Shown here piece after piece: positions 1 through 11,046 of a stretch of DNA of 47,540 nucleotides; positions within the stretch are counted from its first letter, which is position 1, and each line of letters opens with the position of its first letter. A program made the position numbers and the translations under genes. Under the pieces are notes generated by a model that saw only the letters and a list, made by a program, of their open reading frames with translations, did no database searches and had not been told where the DNA came from. Source of the stretch: Chromera velia (taxonomy: Eukaryota; Sar; Chromeraceae); the NCBI GenBank assembly GCA_018398765.1, contig JAHBMJ010000451.1, positions 1-47,540 on the forward strand, in the 5' to 3' direction.

Positions 1-43
1 AGGGGGGGGGGGGGGGGGGGGGGGGAGGGAGGGAGGGAGGGAG
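1..43. repeat. Poly-G run followed by GGGA repeats
   Basis: The window opens with about 24 consecutive G residues followed by five GGGA units. The tract could form a G-quadruplex. It may instead mark a contig or gap edge, because the only assembly gap in the window also lies in a homopolymer run. Confidence 0.8.
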
Positions 44-2123
44 CGGGGTAGAGAGACGATCCAGTGATCGACAGGATTTGTGAAGACAGACCTCAAACGT
101 GAATGTCAAAATGATCGTGTGTGCAGACTGCAGTGTTGCTGGTTGGTGTCTGCCTGGTGATAGGGATGTATTGCAAGAGGCGATATGGAAAGGGGGACCG
201 GGTGGGCATCTCAAGGTCAGCCAGGTCCGCGCTTAACAAGTTACAAATTCTCCTGTTAACTGCAAGCTGTCCAGCTTTGTGTATCGTCTGTTTTTTTCAT
301 GTGTATCCTTCATTGTGCAACTCTGTACAACGCCGTTCCGCTGCACGTGGAGAAGTACCTTTTTTTTGTGCGATCCTTACGAGACAAACAACAGCAAGAA
401 AAAGAAGTAGACAAAAAAACACAGTGTGTTTCATTTTCTTCCTTGGAAAAATAAATACTACCACGGTCACAGGAGACTTAGTTTGCAGAGTCACCGACAT
501 CAGCCCGTCCTACATGTCGGCGATTATCATTCGCAGTATGATTTTAATGTATGCAGATGGACGGGGTTGTTCTCAAAGTTTCATCGGCATCAAAAATAGT
601 GTGACTCTAAAGGTGACTCAGGTGACTAGCGACTCATTCAGACTCAACGTTTTACTATATTGTCTCACTACAGGAGAACTTGAAGTATAGACTCAGTCAT
701 TAATGAATGTTGTACTACATGTATAGGCTTTATCCCCCTTCAGCTTTTATATATGATTGTGTACACTTCGACAAGGCTGCTAACAGTCTGAGCTAACAAT
801 ACTTAATGCGTACCCGCCGTACCACTACAAATAATTAGAAATGATATTTCTTTTTTTAAAAAAGGTTTCGATTTCTTTTTTTAAACAGTGAAGAACAGCT
901 GCAAAACATTTTAAAAATATATTGCAACACTTACACAACAGTGTTGTGAAAAAAAAAACAACAGGTTTTTAATTTTTTAAAATGCTATACATAGGGGTGT
1001 AATATGGTGTAAGAAGAAGGGGGGAATTCTTGAAGGTTTCGACCTCTGAAATCTCTCGGCAGGGAGGTACGGGAAGGGTGTTTAACCTAGTTCAACCTTA
1101 AACCCTTAATTTTTGAATAAGTCAAATTAAGACCCGCCACCATTCATTTCTAATCACTATTTCCAGATGAAAATTAGTTCAAAATAAGGGTATGTTTTGA
1201 CTTCTAAAATGCCTAAAAATACTTAACATATACACCACAAAAGAAAAAAACAAAAAAATGAATTTTTTGGCTCAAGAGTGTTCCGGTCTAGGGGTACGTA
1301 GGCCCCGGGTAGCAAACGTGTTCTTTTTTTTTTTCTGGTCGCCCCTGAACTTTTCCTTTCGGACTACAGATACCGTGCATGGCTCGGGGTCCACGGCATG
1401 TGGCCTCTGATTGACGCTTTCAGGCGCTGCGGGGCTATGCATCTCGGCTCTTTTTTTTTTGAAGGTATAAGACACGTACGATAAGACACGTACTCAAAAA
1501 CGAAAAAAGATTCATTTTCAGATCAATCAGACTCAGCTGTTAGTAGGACCATCCATCTGACATCTTCTGACGCTGTTGATGGTGGATTCGGTTGAAGGGG
1601 GACTTACTAAAGTGTTTCATGATGCATCTAATCCAGATTTGTTTCTTTTGCTGTTTCTTCTTGCTTCTGACATGTCTTTGAAGAAACGGTGTGCGCTGGG
1701 GGGGCTCCGTCTCCTCGTTTCGTTTTGTCTCGCTTCTTCTTTTGTCCCTGAGACTCTCCGGAGTCGATTCCAGGCTCTGCGTGCGCGCCATGCCAGCGAT
1801 CTTGAGCCATCATCTGGCTCCTGCCAAGTCCGGGTCTTTGAAACAGACGTCGAAGTGAAGGGGGACAGCGGAGTGTGCAAACGGCGAGCCGTCTCTTTTC
1901 TTGTCTCTCCGTTTGACGACGGAGACGGAGGCGGGAGGCTCGGAGAGACAAATGCGAGCTGCCAGCGTGTTTTGAAATTTTGTGCAGGTGTGCCTCCTGG
2001 TAGCTTTCGGCTTCAGCCAGACTCTCGGAGACCGCCTTCTGATGAGAGAGGCTCCCCTGCTGTGCCTGCCGACTGATCGATTCGGAGGAAGGCACAGTCC
2101 TGGGGTGGGAGGGCGGTGCGGAG
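44..2123. other. Stretch without a recognised gene
   Basis: No recognisable protein is encoded here. Positions 700-1300 are AT-rich and full of stops. From about 1570 the base composition becomes GC-richer and several frames stay open on both strands, including a long minus-strand frame that is almost all Ser, Pro and Arg. The rise in composition suggests that the 5' part of the calpain gene downstream may begin in this area, but I could not identify a start codon or a conserved domain. Confidence 0.5.
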
Positions 2124-2911
2124 TTGTGTAGGGACAGCAGCCGGGAGATCCTCTTTTTCGAAGAAAACAACTCCTCCGGTCGTGCGGATGAGATTAGAAG
2201 GCTCCTGAAGGAAGTGCACCCGATAAATAAAGAGGAATTGGGGGAATGGGGAGGCGAGTGGCAGAGGTGGGGCGTGGGGGAAGGGGATGGGGACGGAGCG
2301 AGGGAGGGAGAGATCCTTGGCGGAGACGGGGAAGGGGAGGGAAGGGAAGAAAGAGGGAGAGGGAGACTGTTACTGAGTGAGGACAAGGACAGCGAGGAGG
2401 GACCCGAAACTCCCTGCCTCCTGGCTGGGCCCCTTGTGTTCAGAAGTTCCGAGAAGGAGCTCTGCGCTTTTCTTCGTACACCCGTACGCCTGTGGTCCCT
2501 GTCAGTGGGTCGGGTTGTCCCGACAGCCAGTGGCACCTCTGCCAAGGAGGACGCAGACTCCGAGTTGGTGTCCTTCGTCCTCTGTGGCCTCTTCAGTCTG
2601 CACTCCAGACTCGGGAGACCTGACGGACCGTCAGCCAAGGCTCCTCAGTTTCGGCAGGGTCGACTGCGGTTGTGGGGGAAGGTCGTTCCATCCTCGACTC
2701 CACAGACTGACAGAGAGACGCGTGTCCGAGGCGAAGGCGTGTCAGTGGCGCGCCTCGTTTCCGTTTCCCGACAGCCTCCGTGTCTTGGATGGACCGCTGG
2801 CAGCTTCAGATACCGATGAAGGTGCAGCAGCTGAACGATGGTTGCGCACCCACTTCGCCTCTCTTTGGATAGAGGAAGTCTTTATGTTCTGCTGGAACGA
2901 AGGGAAACGGG
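2124..2911 (+). CDS. Possible 5' coding exon(s) of the calpain gene
   Basis: Two overlapping plus-strand frames stay open here, 2124-2819 and 2377-3009. The second runs directly into the calpain exon in another frame. At 2912 there is a good donor (G|GTGAGG) and a pyrimidine-containing acceptor region lies near 3000. A roughly 90-bp intron would therefore join the second frame (phase 1) to the calpain frame just before the residues VDEMDD. The conceptual protein is unremarkable, with an acidic Gly/Glu-rich segment and no domain I recognise. This is inference from open frame and splice phase only. The open frames could also reflect GC-rich composition. Confidence 0.3.
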
Positions 2912-4459
2912 GTGAGGGGGAGGTGGGCGGGTTGGGGGGATTATGGGGTGCCCGACAAGAGCTTGGAGACGGCTTGGCACCTTTTCGAATTCTACCAGCA
3001 GGGAGTTGATGAGATGGATGACAACCGGCCGAGAGCTTTGAGCCTCCCCGACACCGAAGGCACGCGGCGGTTCCTCTCGGCCTTCTTGGGCACCTTGTCG
3101 AACAGGAACCTGAAGTTCTTTGATCCCTTTTTCCAGCCCACTGACCCGGAAGTCAGAGTGGCTTTGAATTCGACAGTCACTGCCACTCGGCGAGTGAGTG
3201 ACGTTGTTTGCTCGTTTGAGGGCGCAGACCCACGGAGGGTCGACAAGAGGCTGAGGGGTCTGTGCTCGGACGAGCCTCACTTCACTGACATCTGTCAAAG
3301 GGGGCTGCGGCACTGTAAAGAGGTTGCTATCTGGAGCAGCCTTGTCGCCCTTCGTCCTTCTGTGTTCAGGGACAAGGACATATTCCCTTTGGGCGACACT
3401 CTGAGAGAGTCGGGGGCTGTGGTTGTCCGTCTGTGGATTCCCTCGCTGAAAGAGTGGAGACTCTTTCTGGTCGATGACTATCTGCCGTTCAAAGGCATGG
3501 GGATCGCGTACAGAGGCGAACGAATTCCATGCTGGCCTGCCATGCTCGTGAAGGCGCTGTGGAAGGCGAGAGGCACGTTTGAAATTGCCGAGGATGACAG
3601 GACCATTTTGGGTCCGTTGCAGTCGGCAGAGGCTGCTGACTCCTCAGCCAAGCAGACAGCAGACTGCCTTCGACTTCTTGACGGGTGGATCTCCTCAGAC
3701 CGCACAGCTGAGGAGCGCGCAGAGAGCCTAAGACGCTTTCTGCTGTGCGCACTCGAGGCCAGGTTACCCGTTCAAGTCTCTTTCAACCAGGGGGGGCCAA
3801 ACCAAAAGAATGTAGCCTATCATGCGTACGGGGTAGTAGGGTGGTTGCGAAGTGAGTCTGACGATGTGGAGGATCTCATTTTGATTTCGAACCCGTGGGG
3901 CGAAGCAAGGGGAGACAGGGTGGTGGGTCGGTTTGGGGTGTGGTCTAGGGAGTGGTCAGAGTTTCCGAGGGTCCGTGAGCGCATCACAAGGGAGATGCTG
4001 GCCCCAGGCGTAAGTCTCCCTGAGGGGATCACCGCAGAGAATCTTTGGCAGTGGGGTGGCGATCGCTTCCCGCCACGGCGGCCGTCGTTCCTTGGCGACT
4101 CTTTTGTTGTTAGGAAGCCGCCGAGGCCCTCTTTGTTTGCCGTTCCCATTTCTGATCTGAGTGTAGAGGCGGACGGGGTCCAGTTGGGAGCACGAACGTC
4201 ACACGCGACATATACGAATAAGCTGAAAAGAACGTTTTTGATGAAAAAAGGCATTGAGGGGCGACGAAAATTTCTAGTAGACGCACTGCTTAAAAGTAAC
4301 CTTTTAAAAAGTTGTCAGCCGCTGATGGAAGGAATGAGTCGGGAGGACCGTCAGGCCTTCCTTTCAAAGCAAATTCGCTTGTCAATGGAAAAGAGTGGAC
4401 TACTGATTGAGGAAGATCTGCTTGCTGTAGAAGCGGCTATATTGGAGCAGATCCCATGA
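2912..4459 (+). CDS. Calpain-like cysteine protease (CysPc domain)
   Basis: This open frame encodes the papain-fold CysPc core of a calpain, a calcium-regulated or calpain-like intracellular cysteine protease that cuts substrates at limited sites. Counting from 2912, FFDPFF (69-74) matches the usual start of the domain. ICQRGLRHC carries the oxyanion Gln129 and the catalytic Cys135. YHAYGVVGW carries His304, and LILISNPWG carries Asn327, so the full Cys/His/Asn triad is present. WIPSLKEWRLFLVDDYLP is the central calpain strand pair. The Trp that normally follows the catalytic Cys is Lys136 here. Residues 400-515 form a charged tail with no EF-hand or C2 domain that I can see. Position 2912 is a GTG inside a probable intron, so it is not the true start. 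The real coding part of this exon likely begins near 3006 and is preceded by other exons. The stop at 4457-4459 is clear. Confidence 0.8.
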   Translation: MRGRWAGWGDYGVPDKSLETAWHLFEFYQQGVDEMDDNRPRALSLPDTEGTRRFLSAFLGTLSNRNLKFFDPFFQPTDPEVRVALNSTVTATRRVSDVVCSFEGADPRRVDKRLRGLCSDEPHFTDICQRGLRHCKEVAIWSSLVALRPSVFRDKDIFPLGDTLRESGAVVVRLWIPSLKEWRLFLVDDYLPFKGMGIAYRGERIPCWPAMLVKALWKARGTFEIAEDDRTILGPLQSAEAADSSAKQTADCLRLLDGWISSDRTAEERAESLRRFLLCALEARLPVQVSFNQGGPNQKNVAYHAYGVVGWLRSESDDVEDLILISNPWGEARGDRVVGRFGVWSREWSEFPRVRERITREMLAPGVSLPEGITAENLWQWGGDRFPPRRPSFLGDSFVVRKPPRPSLFAVPISDLSVEADGVQLGARTSHATYTNKLKRTFLMKKGIEGRRKFLVDALLKSNLLKSCQPLMEGMSREDRQAFLSKQIRLSMEKSGLLIEEDLLAVEAAILEQIP

Positions 4460-5930
4460 ATTCATGATCCTGAAAGACCTCGATGGCATTCATCGTTTTT
4501 ATCATCATTATCATGCCTTTCTGATTCAAAAATTCTCAACTTATATTGTACTATATAGTATAAAGTATTTCTTTAGTTATATCTCTCTTCATCATCGTTA
4601 TCATACGTTATCGCCATTATAATGGCCCATTATCGCTTATTTCTAGGCTTCTAGCGTTTGGCGGGCCATGGCGCAACGCACGAGGCTAGGCATGAGACAG
4701 TTTTGTATCTATAACATGCAGCGTTAAATTTAACCAAATTTACTGAATAAAAGTCTAAATTACTTAATTTAAATGTCCAAACTTTGTCACTTTTGCTGCC
4801 ACCTCACTAGTCACCTCAGCATAATGTGAAACGTTTCAAAAGAAAAATTATTAATTTTGTATAGCTTGTCATAGTCAGCTATAACCGGAACTTCTCCATC
4901 CTGGCTCGAGTCATTTGACTAACAGGAAGCAGGTCGTGCGTGTGTTATCACCTACTAGGTCATCATTTTCTGGGGGAGGTCTGCTAGGAGGTCTGTCTGT
5001 GCCAGTGCCGCACACTAGGACTGTAAGCCACTCTAGAAAGCTAATATACATAACTTAGACCTAGACTTGGACACAATATAGTTTAACAAAAAAGAGAGAT
5101 GCGCGTCTGTAATATGAAGCCGCATGTATGGTACTTACTAATAATGATTATTTCAACTAACCCATGCACTCCAGAACCCACTGCCAGTGGCAAGCAGTGA
5201 TCATACGTACGTTATATATATATATATATATATATATAAGCCTCATCATCGTTATTATTTGCCCATCAATAGCAAGTCAACGTGTTGACATATGTATACA
5301 TATTTAACACGTATATGTATGCATGGTATCACTTTATCAGAACCTAGACCAGAACACGGGTCTAAACCTGACCATGCAGAACGGAGGGGATCTCCGGCAG
5401 CTGACTGCCGCGATCGAAGTCAGATCATGAAGACCTCAAATTTCTCGCATCGGGACGCAAAAAAATCGATCAGAAATGTGTAAACACGTGCAAAGGACGA
5501 GGAGCATGCATGGAAGAAAGCGGGTGACTATATGAGGATTCCAGTCAGATTCCTCGCAGCAAACATACAGAAAATTGAATGACGAACGACAACCACCAAG
5601 CGGTGGTTCACATTTCGCGACGCAGGCGATCCGTCGACTTGCATTGCAGTCTCGACAATCTTGAGCTCAGGTAAAACAACAAAAATCGTCTTCCCCTACA
5701 AGGACAATCACCTTTCAGGCAGGCTGCCTGCTTTCTGTGTGTGCACAACAACAACAAGGAACCCAATAACAGACAAGCTTTCCCAAACGAGCAGACGAGC
5801 AGCCAATTCGGACAAACTGGCCCTACTGCAGATTCAGTTGATCAATGGATGCATGCATGGGACAGAGACTGTGGCCATGCGTACCGTCAAAAATGTGATT
5901 GTCCACCGACGAGTGCTGCGGATAAGTGGT
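4460..5930. other. Intergenic, no gene seen
   Basis: AT-rich sequence follows the calpain stop codon, with many stops in all frames. It includes a (TA)n run. Short open frames between 5290 and 5930 show no conserved motif. Confidence 0.6.
5212..5238. repeat. (TA)n microsatellite
   Basis: About 13 uninterrupted TA dinucleotides in intergenic DNA. Confidence 0.95.
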
Positions 5931-6020
5931 CGACCCGGCCATGTGCACCCTCTTCCCAAGCGACCCGGCCATGTGCACCCTCTTCCCAAGCGACCCGGCC
6001 ATGTGCACCCTCTTCCCAAG
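5931..6020. repeat. Perfect 30-bp tandem repeat, three copies
   Basis: Three identical, directly abutting 30-bp units begin at 5931, 5961 and 5991. Each starts CGACCCGGCC and ends TCTTCCCAAG. Because 30 is a multiple of three, several frames on both strands stay open across the array and give 10-residue repeats such as ATRPCAPSSQ. That openness is a consequence of the period and is not evidence of coding. The absence of substitutions suggests recent expansion. Confidence 0.95.
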
Positions 6021-7225
6021 TGAACCCTGACCGTTCAAGGGACCGCTTTGCTTCTTTGCCTACGTATGCCCTGTCGTGACTTTCTGATGATTCATATTGG
6101 TTGCTCTCCCGGCATCCTTTTTCATAGTGCAAACATCAAGACACATATGCAGAGAGAAAAAACGGTGGGTCACAGAGAGAGAGACACACACACACACACA
6201 CAGAGACAGAGACAGAGACAGAGGCAGAGACAGAGAGAGGGACACACACACAGACACAGAGACAGAAACAGAGACAGACACAGAGACGGATAGAGAGACA
6301 CAGAGAGGGGAGGGAAGGGAGAAAAAGACAGGGACAAATGCACACACACACATACATACGCATACACGAGATGGGTCAGAGACCGACAGAAGGAAAGGTC
6401 TGCGAATGACATTCTTGCACACATACATGGTGGGCATAGAAAGAGGGAGAGAGAGACAAAGAGACAGCTGCTCCCATCTAATTTAGGAACACGAGGAGAG
6501 GAACAGAGATGTACTCAAGGGCGCAAAGAGGGCCAGGAAGGGAGAGGTGTATATACACAAACACAGAATGAAAACAAACACACACTCACACAGTGCAGAA
6601 AGAGCTGGTACGCGCACAGGCATTGAAAGAGGCAGAAAACACACACAAGCACATATGAGTGTCCCATAGACACCGACGAGAGAGAGAGAGAGAGAGAGAG
6701 AGAAATTCACTGCGAATTCCTGATTCCCCCTACCACCTCCCAAATCGAACGAAAGGTGAGTGAGACAGAGACAGACGGACGGACGGTGCGAGAACCCCCC
6801 AGGGTTGCCTTCTTTGAAGTTGCACCTTGCAGGCAGGGGTTCTCTTCCCTTCCGACAAGGACCTCTCCCTCACTCGAGGGTTGTCCTTCTTCCTTCCTTC
6901 CTTTATTGCAGAATCGATTCGCATGCAAGAGGAAAGGCCTTTTTCCCTTCTTCTCTTCCAACAACCTCTCCCCATTTTTTCCTTCCTTCTTCTTTCCCTC
7001 TGTCTCTTATTTCCTACGTGTTTTCCTGTGTTTCTGGTTTCTTCATCCCAACACACAGCTGTCGTCCCTTTCTCCCTTTCCACATTTTTTCTATTTGTGT
7101 TGACTCTTTCTCCACGTTCCGTCTCGGAGGGAGGGACAGATGCGAATAAAAAAAGAAAACAGAAAGCAAGGGTACGTGTAGATAGGGAGTCACGTCCCTC
7201 GATCACTCTCCCCTAGTTCGATTGC
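6021..7225. other. Intergenic, microsatellite-rich, downstream of the TPR gene
   Basis: No gene is recognised. The stretch is dominated by CA, GAGACA and GA repeats to about 6703, then by pyrimidine-rich DNA to the end of the minus-strand TPR gene. Open frames here translate mostly to repetitive Ser/Leu/Cys/Val or Thr/His/Arg/Asp peptides. Confidence 0.6.
6168..6703. repeat. CA / GAGACA / GA microsatellite cluster
   Basis: (CA)n lies at about 6184-6202, repeated GAGACA-type units run to about 6310, scattered CA runs continue to about 6650, and a clean (GA)n run occupies 6678-6703. All six frames are low complexity. Confidence 0.9.
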
Positions 7226-9615
7226 TCACGAACGATTCTTTCCCAAACTGCTGCATGCAGCCAAACTCTTCATGGCTGCAATCGTCGATGGGTGGGTGTT
7301 TCCTAGAGCTTTCCTCAAAACACACACTGCCCCCACGTACCTCTTTCTCGCCTCTGCATGTCTCCCCTGTGCTCGCAGAACTGCCCCCTGATTTCTCAAA
7401 ATGACTGCCACTAGGGGGTGGTGCCTTCCAAACACCTTCTTTCTCACCCACAACGCCTCCTCATACCTCGCAAAGGCCTCCTCGCTCTTGCCTTGCAGGT
7501 GGAGGAGGCTTGCGATGTTCGACAGTGTGGTGGCTGTGTCGGCATGTTCGTTTCCAAACACGCTTTTACACACTCTCAACACATGCTCATACCTCCACAT
7601 TGCCTCCCCATACTTCCCCTGCTTGTGAAACACACCCGCAATACTGTTCATCACGTTTGCAGTCTCGGGGTGGTTCTCTCCCAAACGCTCAATGAGCACA
7701 CGCAGCGCCCCCCCATACATGTTCAATGCCTCCTCGTTCTTTCCCTGCCTCTGCAGCACCCCCGCAATACTGTGAAGGGCGCTCGCAGTTTCGGGGTGAT
7801 TCTCCCCGAAGACCCTTCTGAACACCCGCAAGGCCTGGGTGTACCACCCCCCCGCCTCCTCATACTTCTTCTGCTTCTGCAGCACACACCCCATACTGTG
7901 CAGAACGCTGGCGGTTTCAGCATGGTTGGGCCCGAACACTTCCCTAGACACCCCCAGCGCCTTCTCGTACCACTTTTGGGCGTCTTCATATCTCTCCTGC
8001 AGTTGCAAAACCCCCGCTATCTTGCGAAGGGTGGCTGCTGTGGAGGGGTGGTTGGGTCCGATAACCTTCTTGAACACACGATAGGCCTCCCAGTATCTCG
8101 ACAGTGCCTCGTTGTACATGCCTTCTTCCTTGTACACTCGAGCCATGTTGTGGAGTGTGGTGGCTGTGGAAAAATGCTGATCTCCGAACACTCTCCTAAA
8201 CAGCCCCAATGCCTCCTCATACCTCTCTAAGGCCTCTTGAGGCCTGTCCTGCGCCCTCAGCACGCGGGCTATGTTGTGGAGTGTGGTGGCTGTGGAGGAA
8301 TGGGCGTCTGCGTTCACCCTCTTGAACTGTTCGAGGGCCTGTTCGTACTTCCTCAGAGCCGGCCTGTACGCATGCAGGCGCTCGAACTCTGCGGCTTGGT
8401 CGTACAAGGACTGTGCGAGATGGGTCTTGTCTACGTTTTCGGTTGGGGGTGCGTGTGGGGTCGGGGTAGCGTCTCTCTTTCTTTTCTTCTTGTCAGACTG
8501 GGTCGTGGTCTTGGCAGAAGATGAGGGAGACGGTCGGAGGGGAGGGGGCGGGGGGATCAGACCGAAGGGACGGCCGGAGCGGGTCTGAAGAATGGGCTCT
8601 GTGCCCTTCCTCTTCGCTATCCCCTTTCCTTTGCCTTTCCCATCCTTACAGACAGCCTTCACCTTTTTCTGCCTCTTCTTCACCTCCCTCTCCTTTGACC
8701 CCCCCTCCCCCTCCTCTTCCTCCTCTTCCTCCCCGCCTTCTTCATCGAAGAGGAAGCGGACAGCATCAGCAAGTCGTTTGCCTGCAGCAACAAAGGGGGG
8801 AAGCGAAGAGAGGTGCAGTGAGTGAGAACGGCAAACTTTGGCAAGAAGAATACATCTGCCTAGTTGGATCCAATCAGATGACAGTGGACGAACAGAAACA
8901 AGGCACAAGTCTTTTGAGGAGCGCTCAAGAGAGGAGACACAGGAATTGATGGAGACAGAAACAATTAAGAAAACACACACAGACCTGCATCTTCTCCCGT
9001 CGAACCCCGTCCATAGCGCTCCTGTGACATCGTCGAGTCCCCCTCCCCTCCTCCCCTTCCCTCTTGGTCGACTCGGGACCGTTTCGCATCTCTCTCACGA
9101 AGAGACATGGAAGGCTCCAGGTCGATGAACGGAATCTCATCCTTCTGTTGGGGACTCGCACCCACCACCCGACTGACAACCACGTCACCGGATTCCTCTG
9201 CCAACGTGTGCGCAAAGCCCAGAGTGATCTCTCTGTTTCCCCCCCTCGCCTCCTGTTCCGCCAGGCGACGAAGCAAGGAGAGCGCCATCCGTCTACACGG
9301 GGCGCCTCCCGGCAGCTGGCCGAGCTTGAGACAGCAGCTGAGTTCCTTCTTGGTCACGGGGTAGTAGTGAATGCGGGCACGGGGGCTGGTGACGTCCTCC
9401 CGCCCGTTGGTGAACACTCCGAGCAGCGTGGCCAGCAGTTTCTCCTCCTTCGGTAGGAGGGGCTTGATTTCAAACTTCTGTACGATCAGGTTAAACTTCT
9501 CGGGACTCGCGACGATTCCGCAGTCCTGCACTTTTCCTTCCCATTCGGACGACGCTGAGACAGAGACACGGGGTTCTCTGGGGAGGGATTCTCTGTCTCC
9601 ATCTGTCCTAGTCAA
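7226..9615 (-). CDS. Kinesin-light-chain-type TPR repeat protein, two exons seen
   Basis: The long 3' exon (8781 down to 7226) encodes nine consecutive 42-residue TPR units of the kinesin light chain type. Typical units read LHNIARVLRAQ...EAL..YEEAL.LFRRVFGDQH.STATT. Such repeats form a superhelix that binds partner peptides. Before them lies a low-complexity, Lys/Arg-rich linker with two possible nuclear localisation clusters (KKRQKK and KKKRKR), an acidic run and a proline run. An upstream exon (9615 down to 8985) encodes a conserved-looking globular region of unknown function. The two join through a 203-bp GT-AG intron (8984-8782): exon 1 ends GGAGAAGATGCAG and exon 2 starts GCAAACGACTTG, keeping frame as GEDAGKRLADAV. 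The start is unresolved, because 9615 is a TTG and an in-frame stop lies at 9627-9625. A further 5' exon or a downstream ATG is needed. The predicted protein is at least 700 residues. The linker suggests a nuclear scaffold rather than a motor subunit, but this is inference. Confidence 0.85.
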
Positions 9616-10270
9616 GCTTGCTATTTAAATAAAAATGGGAGACACGCACAGCCTGCGTCAACAAAGAGACGCGACAGCGAGCCGATCAGTCACTGCTCCA
9701 AGTGTTCCGCAGCTTTCTTGTTGCGTACAGCAGTGGGCACCCAGCAGACTTGAGACACCCAGAATCTTCACTGAAGATGCATAGTTCAGGGAAAGTATGT
9801 CTCGATATATACTGATCAAAGACAGGTAGACGCGCTCCTTGAGAATCAGCGTGGGACCAGTGTACGTACGGTTTCTGCGTGTATCGGTGTTGTCCATATG
9901 CGTATCGCCGGGAGGTGTTGCAAGACGGTGGCTAAAACAACGCCATGTATGCATGCATGCATGCATGCAATTAAGCGACCCCCCGCGCGCGCACACACGC
10001 GTAGGCGCACGCGCGCGGTGTGAGTGAGCCTGCATGCATGGCCGGTCCCGCGTGTCCCTCCAAATGACTCGGTGAGTCAACTTGACCCTGAAACTATTCT
10101 TGAGACCGTCGTCCTACATTGTCTCAAAGAGTATTCAGGTTGTTTGTTGGACTTTGTTCTAATCGTCTACAGAGTGGATTCTGGGGTGACATTTGTGATT
10201 GGAGGTTGGAGACGAAATCTGAATTCAATTTGCTGTGTTGCAAGGCCGAGCTAATTCTGCAGTCTCCAGG
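9616..10270. promoter_or_regulatory. Divergent intergenic region between TPR and ankyrin genes
   Basis: The minus-strand TPR gene and plus-strand ankyrin gene are transcribed away from each other, so this 655-bp stretch should hold both promoters and possibly a missing 5' exon of the TPR gene. It carries a TATTTAAATA-like AT patch at 9622-9632, an extended GCATGCATGCATGCATGCA run at 9951-9969 and another TGCATGCAT at about 10031. TGCATGCA is a known binding motif of ApiAP2 factors in apicomplexans. Its use as a promoter element here is inference. Confidence 0.45.
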
Positions 10271-11006
10271 ATGGCTTCTCCCAAAGAAAGCTTTGCCCCT
10301 TTGGCACAAAAGACAGAGTCCACTCTTCCAGACAGTGAAGATGTGTACTGCGAGGGGAAGTCTGCCTCCTCACTGAGGCTGGACGAGGAACACCTCGCGC
10401 TTCTATCTGGAGGAGCAGATCTGAGTATCAAATTGCAGGTGGGACGACTTGACCTCTTCGGGACCTTCTCGTTTCTTCTTGGCTCTCTGCCTTTCTGGGC
10501 AAGGTGCTATACTCACATATAATGTTCATGGTTGTGGGTGACTGCCCGCAGGTCAAGGTGATCAGGGAGCTGGAGGCGACCCCGATGCTTCTTCAGGTGA
10601 GCGTCTCTTCCTCATGCGTTCCAATACGTCCTCTGGCGTGTGTTCAAGACTGGCTGTCAGATGGCATAGGCAGCTGAAGAGCGCAAAATCACTTTCATCA
10701 AAATCAGGAAAGACAGGGGAAGAGCCTCGGTTGAAAGGAGAGCAGTGTATGAGGGGTGAAGTGTGGCGGGAGTAGAGGAGACGGGAAAGAGAGCATGGAT
10801 AGGTGATAAGAAGGACAGAGGACTGGGTGGCAACACACAGCACACTCACTCACTCACTCACTCACTCACACTCACACTCACTCACACTCACTCACTCACA
10901 CTCAGTCGGTCGCTCGCTCACTCACTCACGCACACAGGCTCTCTCTCTCTGTCTCTGTCTCTCTCTCTCTCGTGCCTCTCTCTCTGCCTCTCTTTCTCTC
11001 TCACAC

Positions 11007-11046
<40 letters not shown>

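Noticed and set aside
1628..2638. Long minus-strand open frame (about 336 codons)
   Set aside because: The translation is almost all Ser, Pro, Arg and Leu and mirrors a GC-rich, purine-rich plus strand. No domain, and it overlaps the better-supported 5' side of the calpain gene.
5931..6020. Possible CRISPR array
   Set aside because: The 30-bp units abut directly with no spacers, and the setting is a eukaryotic nuclear genome.
6048..6486. Overlapping open frames on both strands across CA/GA repeats
   Set aside because: The frames exist only because dinucleotide repeats contain no stops. Products are Thr/His/Arg/Asp or Cys/Val/Leu/Ser repeats.
7401..8230. Plus-strand frame of 270 codons
   Set aside because: It is the antisense shadow of the KLC-type TPR exon. 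Its periodicity follows the 126-bp TPR unit.
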